A stretch of 25,379 nucleotides of DNA. Origin: Dehalococcoidales bacterium (GTDB lineage: Bacteria; Chloroflexota; Dehalococcoidia; E44-bin15). The stretch's first letter is position 1, and every line of letters begins with the position of its first letter. Positions 14,777 to 21,801 of this stretch are shown here, one piece after another. Under the pieces are notes generated by a model. The model was not told the origin of the DNA, searched no databases, and saw only the letters and a list, made by a program, of their open reading frames with translations. The translations under genes were made by a program, and so were the position numbers. The DNA is taken from positions 1 to 25,379 of the forward strand of contig JAAXQM010000269.1 of the NCBI GenBank assembly GCA_012974295.1, given 5' to 3'.

Positions 14777-15669
14777 TGAAAAATATCGTGATGTTCTGTG
14801 GTAAGGGAGGGGTGGGTAAAACAACCTGTGCTGCAGCTACCGCACTGCATTATGCCAACAAAGGAAAGAAGACTATCATTATTTCAACTGACTTTACACC
14901 ATCGCTGAGGGATATCTATGAGATTGAAGGTGTGGAGAAACCGGCGAAGATTGCTGATGGGCTCTATCTCGATGAGATCGGCTATGAGGAAATAGAACGA
15001 CTGTGGGATCAGAAGTTTGGGCCGGAGGTCTACGGTGTATTCTCCACTGTCGTGGATATTAGCTATGAAGAGTTTGTCGCCTTCGTTGCTACTATAGTGC
15101 CCGGGATCAGAGATGAGTTTATGGTGGACTACATAAGGGAGCTCAGCGAATCGGCAGAGTATGAAAGGATAGTGTGGGATACTGCCCCCGCAGGCCAGAC
15201 ACTTGGGCTACTCGGGATGCCATCCATTGTTAATGAACACTTGAAACCAGCGCCCCGTATCTATTCAAGACTCAAGGCTTCAAGAAAAACAAAGCGCTCT
15301 GTCCTTGATGTGATAAAAGGGTGGGAGGAGTTGTCCAACAAGGATATGGAGTTCCTCAGGAGCGATGTCGAGTTCAACCTGGTTACGATACCGGAAGCTC
15401 TGGCCGTGCGTCAGCTTGATGATATTATTGGTGAGTTCCAGAGCTATGGTCTTAATATCAATAACATGATTATTAACCATGTGGTGAAGGATCCCGATTG
15501 CGATTTCCTTCGCACCAAGGCAGCCATGCAGCAGGGCTATATTTCAGAGATATCCGCCAAATGCGGTGGGAATCAACGCATTCTTTATATGTTCCCCTAT
15601 GAGGTAAAGGGGATGGAGCGATTACAAGAGGCGGAAAGGGTGCTATTCGCTAACGACCTTTCTACTTAA
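14776..15669 (+). CDS. ArsA/Get3-like P-loop ATPase
   Basis: Single-domain ATPase of the ArsA/TRC40 branch of the SIMIBI class, 297 residues. The deviant Walker A GKGGVGKTT (about 10-18) carries the signature Lys. Switch I reads STDFTPSLRDIY where classic ArsA/Get3 has STDPAHSL. The A-loop region is WDTAPAGQTLGLLGMPS, against the usual DTAPTGHTLRLL. VTIPEALAVRQLDD matches the switch II-side motif VTIPE. No arsenic-binding Cys triad and no second ATPase half are present, and no ars genes are nearby, so arsenite export is unlikely. A chaperone or targeting role for membrane proteins is possible but unproven. Its ATG overlaps the mnmG stop by one base. Confidence 0.85.
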   Translation: MKNIVMFCGKGGVGKTTCAAATALHYANKGKKTIIISTDFTPSLRDIYEIEGVEKPAKIADGLYLDEIGYEEIERLWDQKFGPEVYGVFSTVVDISYEEFVAFVATIVPGIRDEFMVDYIRELSESAEYERIVWDTAPAGQTLGLLGMPSIVNEHLKPAPRIYSRLKASRKTKRSVLDVIKGWEELSNKDMEFLRSDVEFNLVTIPEALAVRQLDDIIGEFQSYGLNINNMIINHVVKDPDCDFLRTKAAMQQGYISEISAKCGGNQRILYMFPYEVKGMERLQEAERVLFANDLST

Positions 15670-15725
15670 GTACCATTCATAAAAAGATATTATCTTGCTT
15701 GTAAAGGCGCTAAGCTGCTAATGAA

Positions 15726-17276
15726 ATGACAATGTCGGAAGCAGACCTCATCCTCTATAATGCCAATGTCCTCACCATCGATCCCGAAATTCCGAAGGCG
15801 AAGCTCGTTGCGGTAAAAGGTGAGAGGATTATATATGTAGGTGATGATGACAAGTTAAGCGACCTTGAAGGACCAAAAACGCAGAAAATCGACTGCCGCG
15901 GAAGGACCTTGATTCCCGGCTTCAATGATGCCCACTGCCACATTCTCGCTTTCGCCTCAAGCTTACTTAGCGTCGACTGCTCCCCTTCTGTAGTATCCTC
16001 CATTACCGATATCAAGGCTCAAATTCATAAACAGGCACAAAAACTCACCAGGGGTACCTGGATCAGGGCAACGGGATATAATGAGTTCTATCTCACAGAG
16101 AAACGCCACCCCAACCGCGATGATCTGGACGAAGTAGCACCCCATCACCCGGTGAAGCTCATGCACCGCTCCAGTCACGCCTGTGTGCTCAATAGCATTG
16201 CCCTTTCCCTTGTCGGCATCTCCAATGAGACGCAAGAGCCACCTGGTGGGATGATTGTAAGAGACCTGGAGTCAGGGGAGCCTAATGGGCTGCTCTTTGA
16301 GATGAATTCCTATTTTGACAGCATGATACCTTCCCTATCGCAAGAGGAACTGGAGAAAGGGATTAGGCTTGTCAATAAGAAATGCCTATCTCACGGCATC
16401 ACCTCCCTTCAAGATGCCACAGTTCATAATAGGCTGGTCGAGTTAAGTACCCTGCGAGGATTCAGGGAGCGTGGTATTCTGGTACCCAGGTTATCGGTAA
16501 TGCTGGGTATCGCATCATTGGGAGAGCTTCAGGATTGTGGATTCTCGCCTCACAGTGGCGATGACGCTGTACGGCTGGGGGCGTTAAAGATTGTCCTGAG
16601 TGAGGCCCGGGGGTCTCTTTATCCCCCCCAGGAGGAGATTGAAGAGAAGGGGCTCAAGGCTCATCTTGACGGCTATCAGCTAGCGATTCACGCCGTTGAT
16701 GAGAGTACAGTGGAGGCTGCGGCCGGAGTATTGGAGCATGTCCTGAAGCGAATGCAAAGGAGGGATCATCGACATCGTATCGAGCATTGCTCAATATGCC
16801 CGCCAAATTTGCTCAAGAGACTACAGAATGTGCGGGCAGTGGTGGTCACACAGCCCTCGTTTATTTATTACAGCGGTAAGCGCTATCTCAAAACAGTCCC
16901 CGAAGACCATCAAAGGTGGCTATATCGCATCGGCTCATTCTTCCAGAATGGCCTGATGCCAGCCGCCGGGTCAGACAGCCCCGTAGTGCATATTAACCCC
17001 CTGCTTGGAATATATGCTGCGGTTACCAGGCGAACAGAACATGGCGAAGAACTGCTTCCCCATGAACGGGTCTCACCCTTGGTTGCCCTGAAGATGTATA
17101 CTCAGGCCGCAGCCTTCGCTTCATTCGATGAGGTGGTTAAGGGTTCAATAACAGTTGGTAAAAAAGCTGACTTCGCACTATTAAGTGCTGATCCTACCCA
17201 GGTATCACCGGAGGATATAAGGGGGATCGGAGTGGAGATGACCATAGTTGATGGGAGGATTGCCTGGCAAACTTGA
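15726..17276 (+). CDS. Amidohydrolase (YtcJ/amidohydrolase_3 family)
   Basis: Metal-dependent hydrolase of 516 residues; relatives act on N-substituted formamides or other amides. Motifs of the TIM-barrel amidohydrolase fold: PGFNDAHCH (metal HxH, about 64-72), a Lys in GALKIVLSE as candidate metal bridge, AIHAVDE and RIEHCS (metal His), and the catalytic Asp in GSDSPV. The N-terminal beta-sandwich strand ADLILYNANVLTID and a C-terminal KADFALLSADP are typical. ATG 15726 and ATG 15732 are both possible. It is 56 nt after the ArsA-like gene, with a short inverted repeat AAGATA-T-TATCTT at 15684-15696 in the gap, so it may have its own transcript. Substrate unknown. Confidence 0.9.
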   Translation: MTMSEADLILYNANVLTIDPEIPKAKLVAVKGERIIYVGDDDKLSDLEGPKTQKIDCRGRTLIPGFNDAHCHILAFASSLLSVDCSPSVVSSITDIKAQIHKQAQKLTRGTWIRATGYNEFYLTEKRHPNRDDLDEVAPHHPVKLMHRSSHACVLNSIALSLVGISNETQEPPGGMIVRDLESGEPNGLLFEMNSYFDSMIPSLSQEELEKGIRLVNKKCLSHGITSLQDATVHNRLVELSTLRGFRERGILVPRLSVMLGIASLGELQDCGFSPHSGDDAVRLGALKIVLSEARGSLYPPQEEIEEKGLKAHLDGYQLAIHAVDESTVEAAAGVLEHVLKRMQRRDHRHRIEHCSICPPNLLKRLQNVRAVVVTQPSFIYYSGKRYLKTVPEDHQRWLYRIGSFFQNGLMPAAGSDSPVVHINPLLGIYAAVTRRTEHGEELLPHERVSPLVALKMYTQAAAFASFDEVVKGSITVGKKADFALLSADPTQVSPEDIRGIGVEMTIVDGRIAWQT

Positions 17277-17301
17277 CCACTATTTCTCCATAAGCTAGAA
17301 T
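17273..17301 (+). promoter_or_regulatory. Promoter for the FmdB-like gene
   Basis: TTGACC (17273-17278) overlaps the amidohydrolase stop codon. After exactly 17 bp comes TAGAAT (17296-17301). ATG 17311 begins 9 nt after the -10, so the mRNA would have a leader of only a few bases or none. Confidence 0.6.
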
Positions 17302-17310
17302 AATTAAGGT

Positions 17311-17547
17311 ATGCCAAAATACGAATATTTATGCCCTGCCTGCAATGTTATGTTCGAGATGCGCCGTTCCTTCAGCGAGGCCGGTGAAGCGGTGTCGTGC
17401 CCCAAGTGTCACGCTTCAGCTAGAAAGCTGTTCTCATCCTTTGCCGCCTTGTCCAAGGGTGCCGGTGGCGAGTCTACCTCGATTGCCGGTGATACCTGTG
17501 GTAGCTGCTCAGCACCAAGCTGTGCCACCTGTGGGACAGGTGGGTAA
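17311..17547 (+). CDS. FmdB-family zinc ribbon protein
   Basis: Small zinc ribbon protein of 78 residues, a family annotated as putative regulators but poorly characterised. The N-terminal half MPKYEYLCPACN...VSCPKCH forms the four-Cys ribbon (C8, C11 and the later CPKC pair). The C-terminal tail is Gly/Ser-rich with a second Cys cluster, CGSCSAPSCATCGTGG, also common in the family. Transcription probably starts from the TTGACC/TAGAAT promoter, 9 nt before ATG. The last 139 bp overlap the opposing DUF1461-type gene, which is unusual. Confidence 0.88.
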   Translation: MPKYEYLCPACNVMFEMRRSFSEAGEAVSCPKCHASARKLFSSFAALSKGAGGESTSIAGDTCGSCSAPSCATCGTGG

Positions 17548-18218
17548 CTCCCTGTCCTTCTACTTCTTATCACAAAATATCCTCCCAGGCCGCCGATTAT
17601 TAGCGTTTCGATAACGATTGCTCCGATTACAAAAAGCGCAGCATCTGAAAAGAATCCCTCGGTAAATATCCGTGGGAGGTAACCCGCTAGTATCCAGGAA
17701 TCGCCGCTAAAGAAGAGGTGGTGAAAGGCGTTGAAAAGCCACCGAAAATTTACCAGCGCCACTACACCTAGAACAGCGAGTAGGGCTATCGTAAATATGC
17801 TGCCACGGACGAGCATCCTGGCTAGAAAGGATGCAAAACGCTTTCGCCGCCAGATGACACCAACAATAGCAAAGATAATAAGGAAGCCGAGTGTAGCTTC
17901 CTGCAGGCGATAATTTACGAGGACGAGGTCCCTGACATCCTCAAGATGGACAATCTCCCTGTCATTGAATATTTCGAACTCACTTCCCTGCTGCCCGGTA
18001 TTAATATAACGAATGAATCCCTGTGCCACTTCTAGAAGTTCCTCATCGCTGAAGCCCGTTTCCTCGCTTACCGCGTACTTATTGAAACCATACTCATATA
18101 AACGTATATCATTGACTGCCCAGCGCAAATTGCTGGTGATTAGAAAAATGGGGATGCAGAGTATGAAAAGACCTGCCAGAATATAACCAAGATATTGAAT
18201 GATTGTCTTCCTGGACAT
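17409..18218 (-). CDS. TIGR01906/DUF1461-like integral membrane protein
   Basis: Membrane protein of unknown function, about 269 residues. Helices lie at about 10-32, 112-130, 145-165 and 205-230, with an extracytoplasmic loop bearing YEYGFNKYAVSEETGFSDEELLEVAQGFIRYI and HLEDVRDLV, which resembles the family's conserved region. The start is taken at ATG 18218 and not ATG 18224, because the -10 TAGTAT ends at 18225. ATG 18218 lies 6 nt after it, placing its A at the predicted transcription start. The soluble C-terminal tail, rich in Pro and Ala (PPVPQVAQLGAEQLPQ...), is encoded antisense to the fmdB 3' half and may be a read-through extension. Family call recalled, not searched. Confidence 0.8.
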   Translation of the reverse strand: MSRKTIIQYLGYILAGLFILCIPIFLITSNLRWAVNDIRLYEYGFNKYAVSEETGFSDEELLEVAQGFIRYINTGQQGSEFEIFNDREIVHLEDVRDLVLVNYRLQEATLGFLIIFAIVGVIWRRKRFASFLARMLVRGSIFTIALLAVLGVVALVNFRWLFNAFHHLFFSGDSWILAGYLPRIFTEGFFSDAALFVIGAIVIETLIIGGLGGYFVIRSRRTGSYPPVPQVAQLGAEQLPQVSPAIEVDSPPAPLDKAAKDENSFLAEA

Positions 18219-18224
18219 AGTCAT

Positions 18225-18254
18225 ATACTAAAGAAGCACTGTTCCGCTTGTCAA
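18225..18254 (-). promoter_or_regulatory. Promoter for the DUF1461-like gene
   Basis: On the minus strand TTGACA (18254-18249), 18 bp, TAGTAT (18230-18225). The first ATG (18224) abuts the -10 and cannot be transcribed. ATG 18218 falls at the expected start site, predicting a leaderless mRNA. The -35 overlaps that of the divergent mazG promoter. Confidence 0.6.
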
Positions 18255-18277
18255 TTAAGAGGTTTGACCTATATAAT
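18248..18277 (+). promoter_or_regulatory. Promoter for mazG
   Basis: TTGTCA (18248-18253), 18 bp, perfect TATAAT (18272-18277). ATG 18287 follows after 9 nt, so there is no room for a ribosome binding site. The in-frame TTG at 18248 is the -35 itself and so not a start codon. Confidence 0.65.
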
Positions 18278-18286
18278 GCGGGCGAT

Positions 18287-19087
18287 ATGAGTGAAATATT
18301 CGGCGACATGGATAGTTTTGACACCCTTGTTGCTATTATCGCCAGGCTACGAAGCCCCAATGGATGCCCCTGGGATCGGGAGCAGACCCATTCCTCTATC
18401 AAGGGCAACTTTCTTGAGGAAACCTACGAGGTTATTGAGGCAATCGATGAGGAGGACACGAAAAAGCTCTGCGAGGAGCTAGGTGACGTGCTTATGCAAA
18501 TTGTACTCCATGCCAGGATGGCAAGCGAGGAAGGGGATTTTGAGCTTGGCGATATTATCCGCGGCATCTGTACTAAATTAATCCACCGTCACCCACATGT
18601 TTTTAGCAATGCCGATGCTAAAGATACCAAGCAAGTCGTCGCAAATTGGGAGATACTAAAACAGTCGGAGGGAAAGGGTTCGCTTCTTTCTGGCCTGCCT
18701 AAAGAGATGCCAGCCCTGGCATACTCTCAGGCAATGGGTCGGCGCGTTGCCCGTGTAGGCTTTGATTGGGAGGATGTTGCGGGCATCATCGATAAGCTTG
18801 CCGAGGAGGTAGCAGAATTCAATGAGGCTACCGATCATCGTCAGAGGGTTCGGGAATTTGGCGATTTACTATTCACCCTAGCCAGCGTCGCCCGCCGTCT
18901 AGACATTGATCTGGAGTCGGCATTGCGTGGAGCTAATGAGCGCTTCTACAATCGGTTTTCCTGCATGGAAGAGACCTGCCAGAAGAGAGAAACCACGCTT
19001 TCGAGCCTGACCCTGGAGGAGCAGAACGTGTTATGGGAGGAAGCGAAGAGGAGGGAGTCCGAAAAAGAAACAGAGCAGGAATTGTGA
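18287..19087 (+). CDS. mazG: Nucleoside triphosphate pyrophosphohydrolase MazG
   Basis: House-cleaning enzyme that hydrolyses NTPs and dNTPs to monophosphates. About 266 residues, the two-domain form. The first MazG domain carries NGCPWDREQTHSSIKGNFLEETYEVIEAI and LCEELGDVLMQIVLHA (the EExxE and ExxD metal ligands). The second carries DKLAEEVAEFNEA and EFGDLLFTLASVARR. ATG 18287 is chosen because the promoter -10 ends 9 nt before it. Divergent from the DUF1461-like gene, with shared -35 sequence. It ends just before tRNA-Pro on the opposite strand. Confidence 0.96.
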   Translation: MSEIFGDMDSFDTLVAIIARLRSPNGCPWDREQTHSSIKGNFLEETYEVIEAIDEEDTKKLCEELGDVLMQIVLHARMASEEGDFELGDIIRGICTKLIHRHPHVFSNADAKDTKQVVANWEILKQSEGKGSLLSGLPKEMPALAYSQAMGRRVARVGFDWEDVAGIIDKLAEEVAEFNEATDHRQRVREFGDLLFTLASVARRLDIDLESALRGANERFYNRFSCMEETCQKRETTLSSLTLEEQNVLWEEAKRRESEKETEQEL

Positions 19088-19092
19088 AAAAA

Positions 19093-19167
<75 letters not shown>

Positions 19168-19175
19168 TGGCAATC

Positions 19176-19204
19176 ATTATAACGCTGGATACATACGTTA
19201 GCAA
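19176..19204 (-). promoter_or_regulatory. Promoter for tRNA-Pro
   Basis: On the minus strand TTGCTA (19204-19199), 17 bp, perfect TATAAT (19181-19176). The mature tRNA begins 8 nt after the -10, so transcription would start almost at its 5' end. Confidence 0.6.
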
Positions 19205-19222
19205 GCCAGCCAGGTTGCTCTA

Positions 19223-19251
19223 TTGTATGTATCGACAGTTGTTGCTATATT
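19223..19251 (+). promoter_or_regulatory. Promoter for the ApgM-like gene and lysC
   Basis: TTGTAT (19223-19228), 17 bp, TATATT (19246-19251), and then ATG 19261 after exactly 9 nt. No Shine-Dalgarno is present, in line with a leaderless or near-leaderless mRNA. Confidence 0.5.
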
Positions 19252-19260
19252 AGTACAATT

Positions 19261-20475
19261 ATGAAATATTGCGTACTGGTTGTCGATGGTGCCGCAGGCT
19301 GGCCGCTCCCGGAGAGAGGTCGAAAGACTTGTCTGGAGTTGGCGCATACCCCAAATCTTGATCGGATGACCATGGAGGGCGTCCTGGGAATGGTACGTAC
19401 AGTGCCACCAGGTATGGAGCCATCAAGTGCCTGCGCCTGTATGTCGCTGCTTGGCTACGATCCGAAGGTTTACTACCGTGGGAGGAGCGCCATCGAGGCC
19501 AGAAGTATGGACATACCTATCAACGAGGGAGAGGTCGTCTTCCGCTGCAATCTGGTCGCCGTTCGGGATGGAAATATGTGGAGCTATTGCTCTGGGCATA
19601 TCTCCAGCGAGGAAGGTCATACGCTTATCGCTGCACTGGAGGAGAGCCTTGGTAGTGATAAAATACACTTTTACCCAGGGGTCGGCTATCGGCATATATG
19701 TAAGATTAAGGGAGAAGAGGATACGCTACTGGCCACCTGTACGCCACCGCACGATATCCCCGACAAGCCCGTCGCGGATTTCATGCCGCAGGGGCCGGGA
19801 AGCGAACTATTGCAGCAGATGATGCTGTGCTCCCAAGACGTACTACGGGATCACCGCGTGAACTTGGAGCGTAAATCTCGTGGTGAAATCCCCGCAACCA
19901 TGATCTGGCTATTCTGGGGCAGCGGGCAGATACCTGAGCTACCGGCCTTTAAAGAGCGCTATGGACTGGATGCGGCGATGACATCGGGTGTCGACCTGCT
20001 CCGAGGCTTGGCCGACATGGCGGGGATTGATATCCTTGACATCCCAGGGGTGACTGATGGTTTGGACAATGACTTTTCGCAACAGGGTACTGGAGCTGTG
20101 GAAGCTCTAGAGGAATACGACATGGCTGTAATTCATATTGAAGCACCAGATGAGGCTGCCCACGCTGGCTCCATTGATGATAAAATTGAGGCCATCGAAC
20201 GGGTGGATAGAGAAGTGCTGAGTCACCTCCTTTCATGGAGAGGACAGGGTAAGGAGAAAAAAGGCGATAACCTGCGCATGCTCATCTTGCCTGATCACGC
20301 TACACCGATTGCGGTTCAAACTCACACCCCCGAGCCGGTTCCCTTTTTGCTATGGGGGCCGGGATTCGAGGCAAATGGGGCGGAGCGATTTACAGAGACA
20401 GAGGCAAATAACACTGGAGTTTTTGTTGATGATGGGTATGCAATTATGGGAAGGTTGATAGGGACAACTATTTGA
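19261..20475 (+). CDS. ApgM-type phosphoglycerate mutase or related homoserine kinase
   Basis: Member of the alkaline-phosphatase superfamily, 404 residues, related to the archaeal cofactor-independent phosphoglycerate mutase. Motifs: metal Asp in VVDGAAGWP (about 7-15), the Ser-containing GMEPSSACACMSLLGYDP (about 51-68), IHIEAPDEAAHAGSIDDKIEAIERVD (about 289-314), the metal pair in ILPDHATP (about 337-344) and HTPEPVPFLLWGPG. A branch of this family (TIGR02535) has been proposed to be a homoserine kinase because it sits among threonine-pathway genes. Here aspartate kinase follows after 13 nt, which supports that reading. No homoserine dehydrogenase or threonine synthase lies in the window, so both functions stay open. 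Start ATG 19261 lies 9 nt after its -10. Confidence 0.88.
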   Translation: MKYCVLVVDGAAGWPLPERGRKTCLELAHTPNLDRMTMEGVLGMVRTVPPGMEPSSACACMSLLGYDPKVYYRGRSAIEARSMDIPINEGEVVFRCNLVAVRDGNMWSYCSGHISSEEGHTLIAALEESLGSDKIHFYPGVGYRHICKIKGEEDTLLATCTPPHDIPDKPVADFMPQGPGSELLQQMMLCSQDVLRDHRVNLERKSRGEIPATMIWLFWGSGQIPELPAFKERYGLDAAMTSGVDLLRGLADMAGIDILDIPGVTDGLDNDFSQQGTGAVEALEEYDMAVIHIEAPDEAAHAGSIDDKIEAIERVDREVLSHLLSWRGQGKEKKGDNLRMLILPDHATPIAVQTHTPEPVPFLLWGPGFEANGAERFTETEANNTGVFVDDGYAIMGRLIGTTI

Positions 20476-20488
20476 TTCAGGGGGTCAT

Positions 20489-21718
20489 ATGGCGCTAATT
20501 GTGCAAAAGTATGGCGGCAGCTCCGTAGCAGACGCAGACAAGATCAAGAATGTTGCCAAGCGGGTGGCTGCCACGAGAGATAAGGGTAATGATGTAGTGG
20601 TAGTGATTTCCGCTATGGGAAAGACTACCGATCAACTGATTAGCTTAGCTAATCAAATCACCGATAGGCCGGATGTGAGGGAGCTTGATGTTCTACTATC
20701 TACCGGTGAGACCGTTTCCAGCACTATGCTTGCTATGGCGCTGAAATCTTTGGGACACAAGGCGATCAGCCTCAGCGGTGCACAGGCGGGAATCCGGACC
20801 GATGCGGCCTATAGTCGTGCGCGCATCCTCAATGTTGACTCTCATCGAATAGTTAAAGAACTTGGTGAGGGCAAGATCGTTATCGTTGCTGGATTTCAGG
20901 GCATCAATGACGAGATGGATATTACCACTCTGGGCCGAGGTGGCTCCGATACCACGGCAGTAGCTATGGCAGCGAGTCTCGGAGCACAAATGTGCGAGAT
21001 ATATACTGATGTGGATGGGGTATATACTGCAGATCCCCGTTTTGTCCCCGATGCACGTAAACTCAGGGAGCTTGGCTATGAAGAGATGCTTGAGTTGGCC
21101 AGTTACGGGGCGAAGGTACTGCACCACCGTGCTGTAGAGTTGGGGGAGCTGTGTAATGTACCGATCCTCGTGACTTCAAGTTTCAATGAAAATCCGGGAA
21201 CATTAATTCATGGAGGCATTACTATGGAAGTACGTAATAAGGTGAGGGGTATTGTTCACGACCTTAATGTAGCTAAGGTCACCGTTCTCGGTGTCCCCGA
21301 CCGACCGGGGATCGCAACCACCATCTTCGAGTCACTGGCCGAAGAGAACGTCAGTGTGGATACCATTGTACAGAATGCCAGCGTTGAGCGATTAACTGAT
21401 TTAACCTTTACCGTTACTAAAAGTGACCTGGAGAAAGCCATACGCGTGGCCGAGCCGGCAGCAAAATCCATTGGTGCTAGAGGATGCATTGCCGATGCTA
21501 ATCTCGGACAGGTGAGCATCGTAGGCACGGGCATGCAGAACACACCGGGGTATGCAGCGAAGATGTTCCGAGCCCTTTACGAAAAAGAGATAAATATCGA
21601 GCTAATAACAACATCCGAGATCCGGATCACCTGTATCATTGACGAGAGCAGGGTTGAGGACGCTCTCATTGCCCTTCATAAGGCCTTTCAACTGGAAAAA
21701 GAAGGAGACGTATTATAA
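20489..21718 (+). CDS. lysC: Aspartate kinase
   Basis: Phosphorylates aspartate, the first step towards lysine, threonine and methionine. 409 residues, the usual monofunctional form. KYGGSSV (about 8-14) is the kinase signature. TGETVSS, GFQGINDE, LGRGGSDTTAVA and YTDVDGVYTADPR form the substrate and ATP sites. Two C-terminal ACT domains (about 265-330 and 345-405) suggest feedback by lysine and/or threonine. ATG 20489 has a GGGGG ribosome site close upstream. It is co-transcribed with the ApgM-like gene 13 nt upstream, a context pointing to threonine synthesis. Confidence 0.97.
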   Translation: MALIVQKYGGSSVADADKIKNVAKRVAATRDKGNDVVVVISAMGKTTDQLISLANQITDRPDVRELDVLLSTGETVSSTMLAMALKSLGHKAISLSGAQAGIRTDAAYSRARILNVDSHRIVKELGEGKIVIVAGFQGINDEMDITTLGRGGSDTTAVAMAASLGAQMCEIYTDVDGVYTADPRFVPDARKLRELGYEEMLELASYGAKVLHHRAVELGELCNVPILVTSSFNENPGTLIHGGITMEVRNKVRGIVHDLNVAKVTVLGVPDRPGIATTIFESLAEENVSVDTIVQNASVERLTDLTFTVTKSDLEKAIRVAEPAAKSIGARGCIADANLGQVSIVGTGMQNTPGYAAKMFRALYEKEINIELITTSEIRITCIIDESRVEDALIALHKAFQLEKEGDVL

Positions 21719-21744
21719 GTATTATTGTTTCATCTTCCTCAGTC

Positions 21745-21773
21745 TTGACAACTGGTGAAACTCATATTAAATT
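21745..21773 (+). promoter_or_regulatory. Promoter for the TPR protein gene
   Basis: Perfect TTGACA (21745-21750), 17 bp, TAAATT (21768-21773). Transcription should begin near 21780, which is the A of a short ATG-AGG-TAA frame, 22 nt ahead of the gene's ATG. Confidence 0.6.
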
Positions 21774-21801
21774 ATGCGAATGAGGTAAGTGGTAATAATC
21801 A

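Noticed and set aside
14776..15669. Arsenite export ATPase ArsA
   Set aside because: Single ATPase half, no metalloid-binding Cys set, altered switch motif, and no arsB, arsD or arsR nearby.
15684..15696. Short palindrome AAGATA-T-TATCTT before the amidohydrolase gene as operator
   Set aside because: A single copy, AT-rich, no clear promoter around it; too weak to list as a feature.
20696..21127. 143-codon open frame on the minus strand
   Set aside because: Antisense to the lysC catalytic domain; no supporting start signal.
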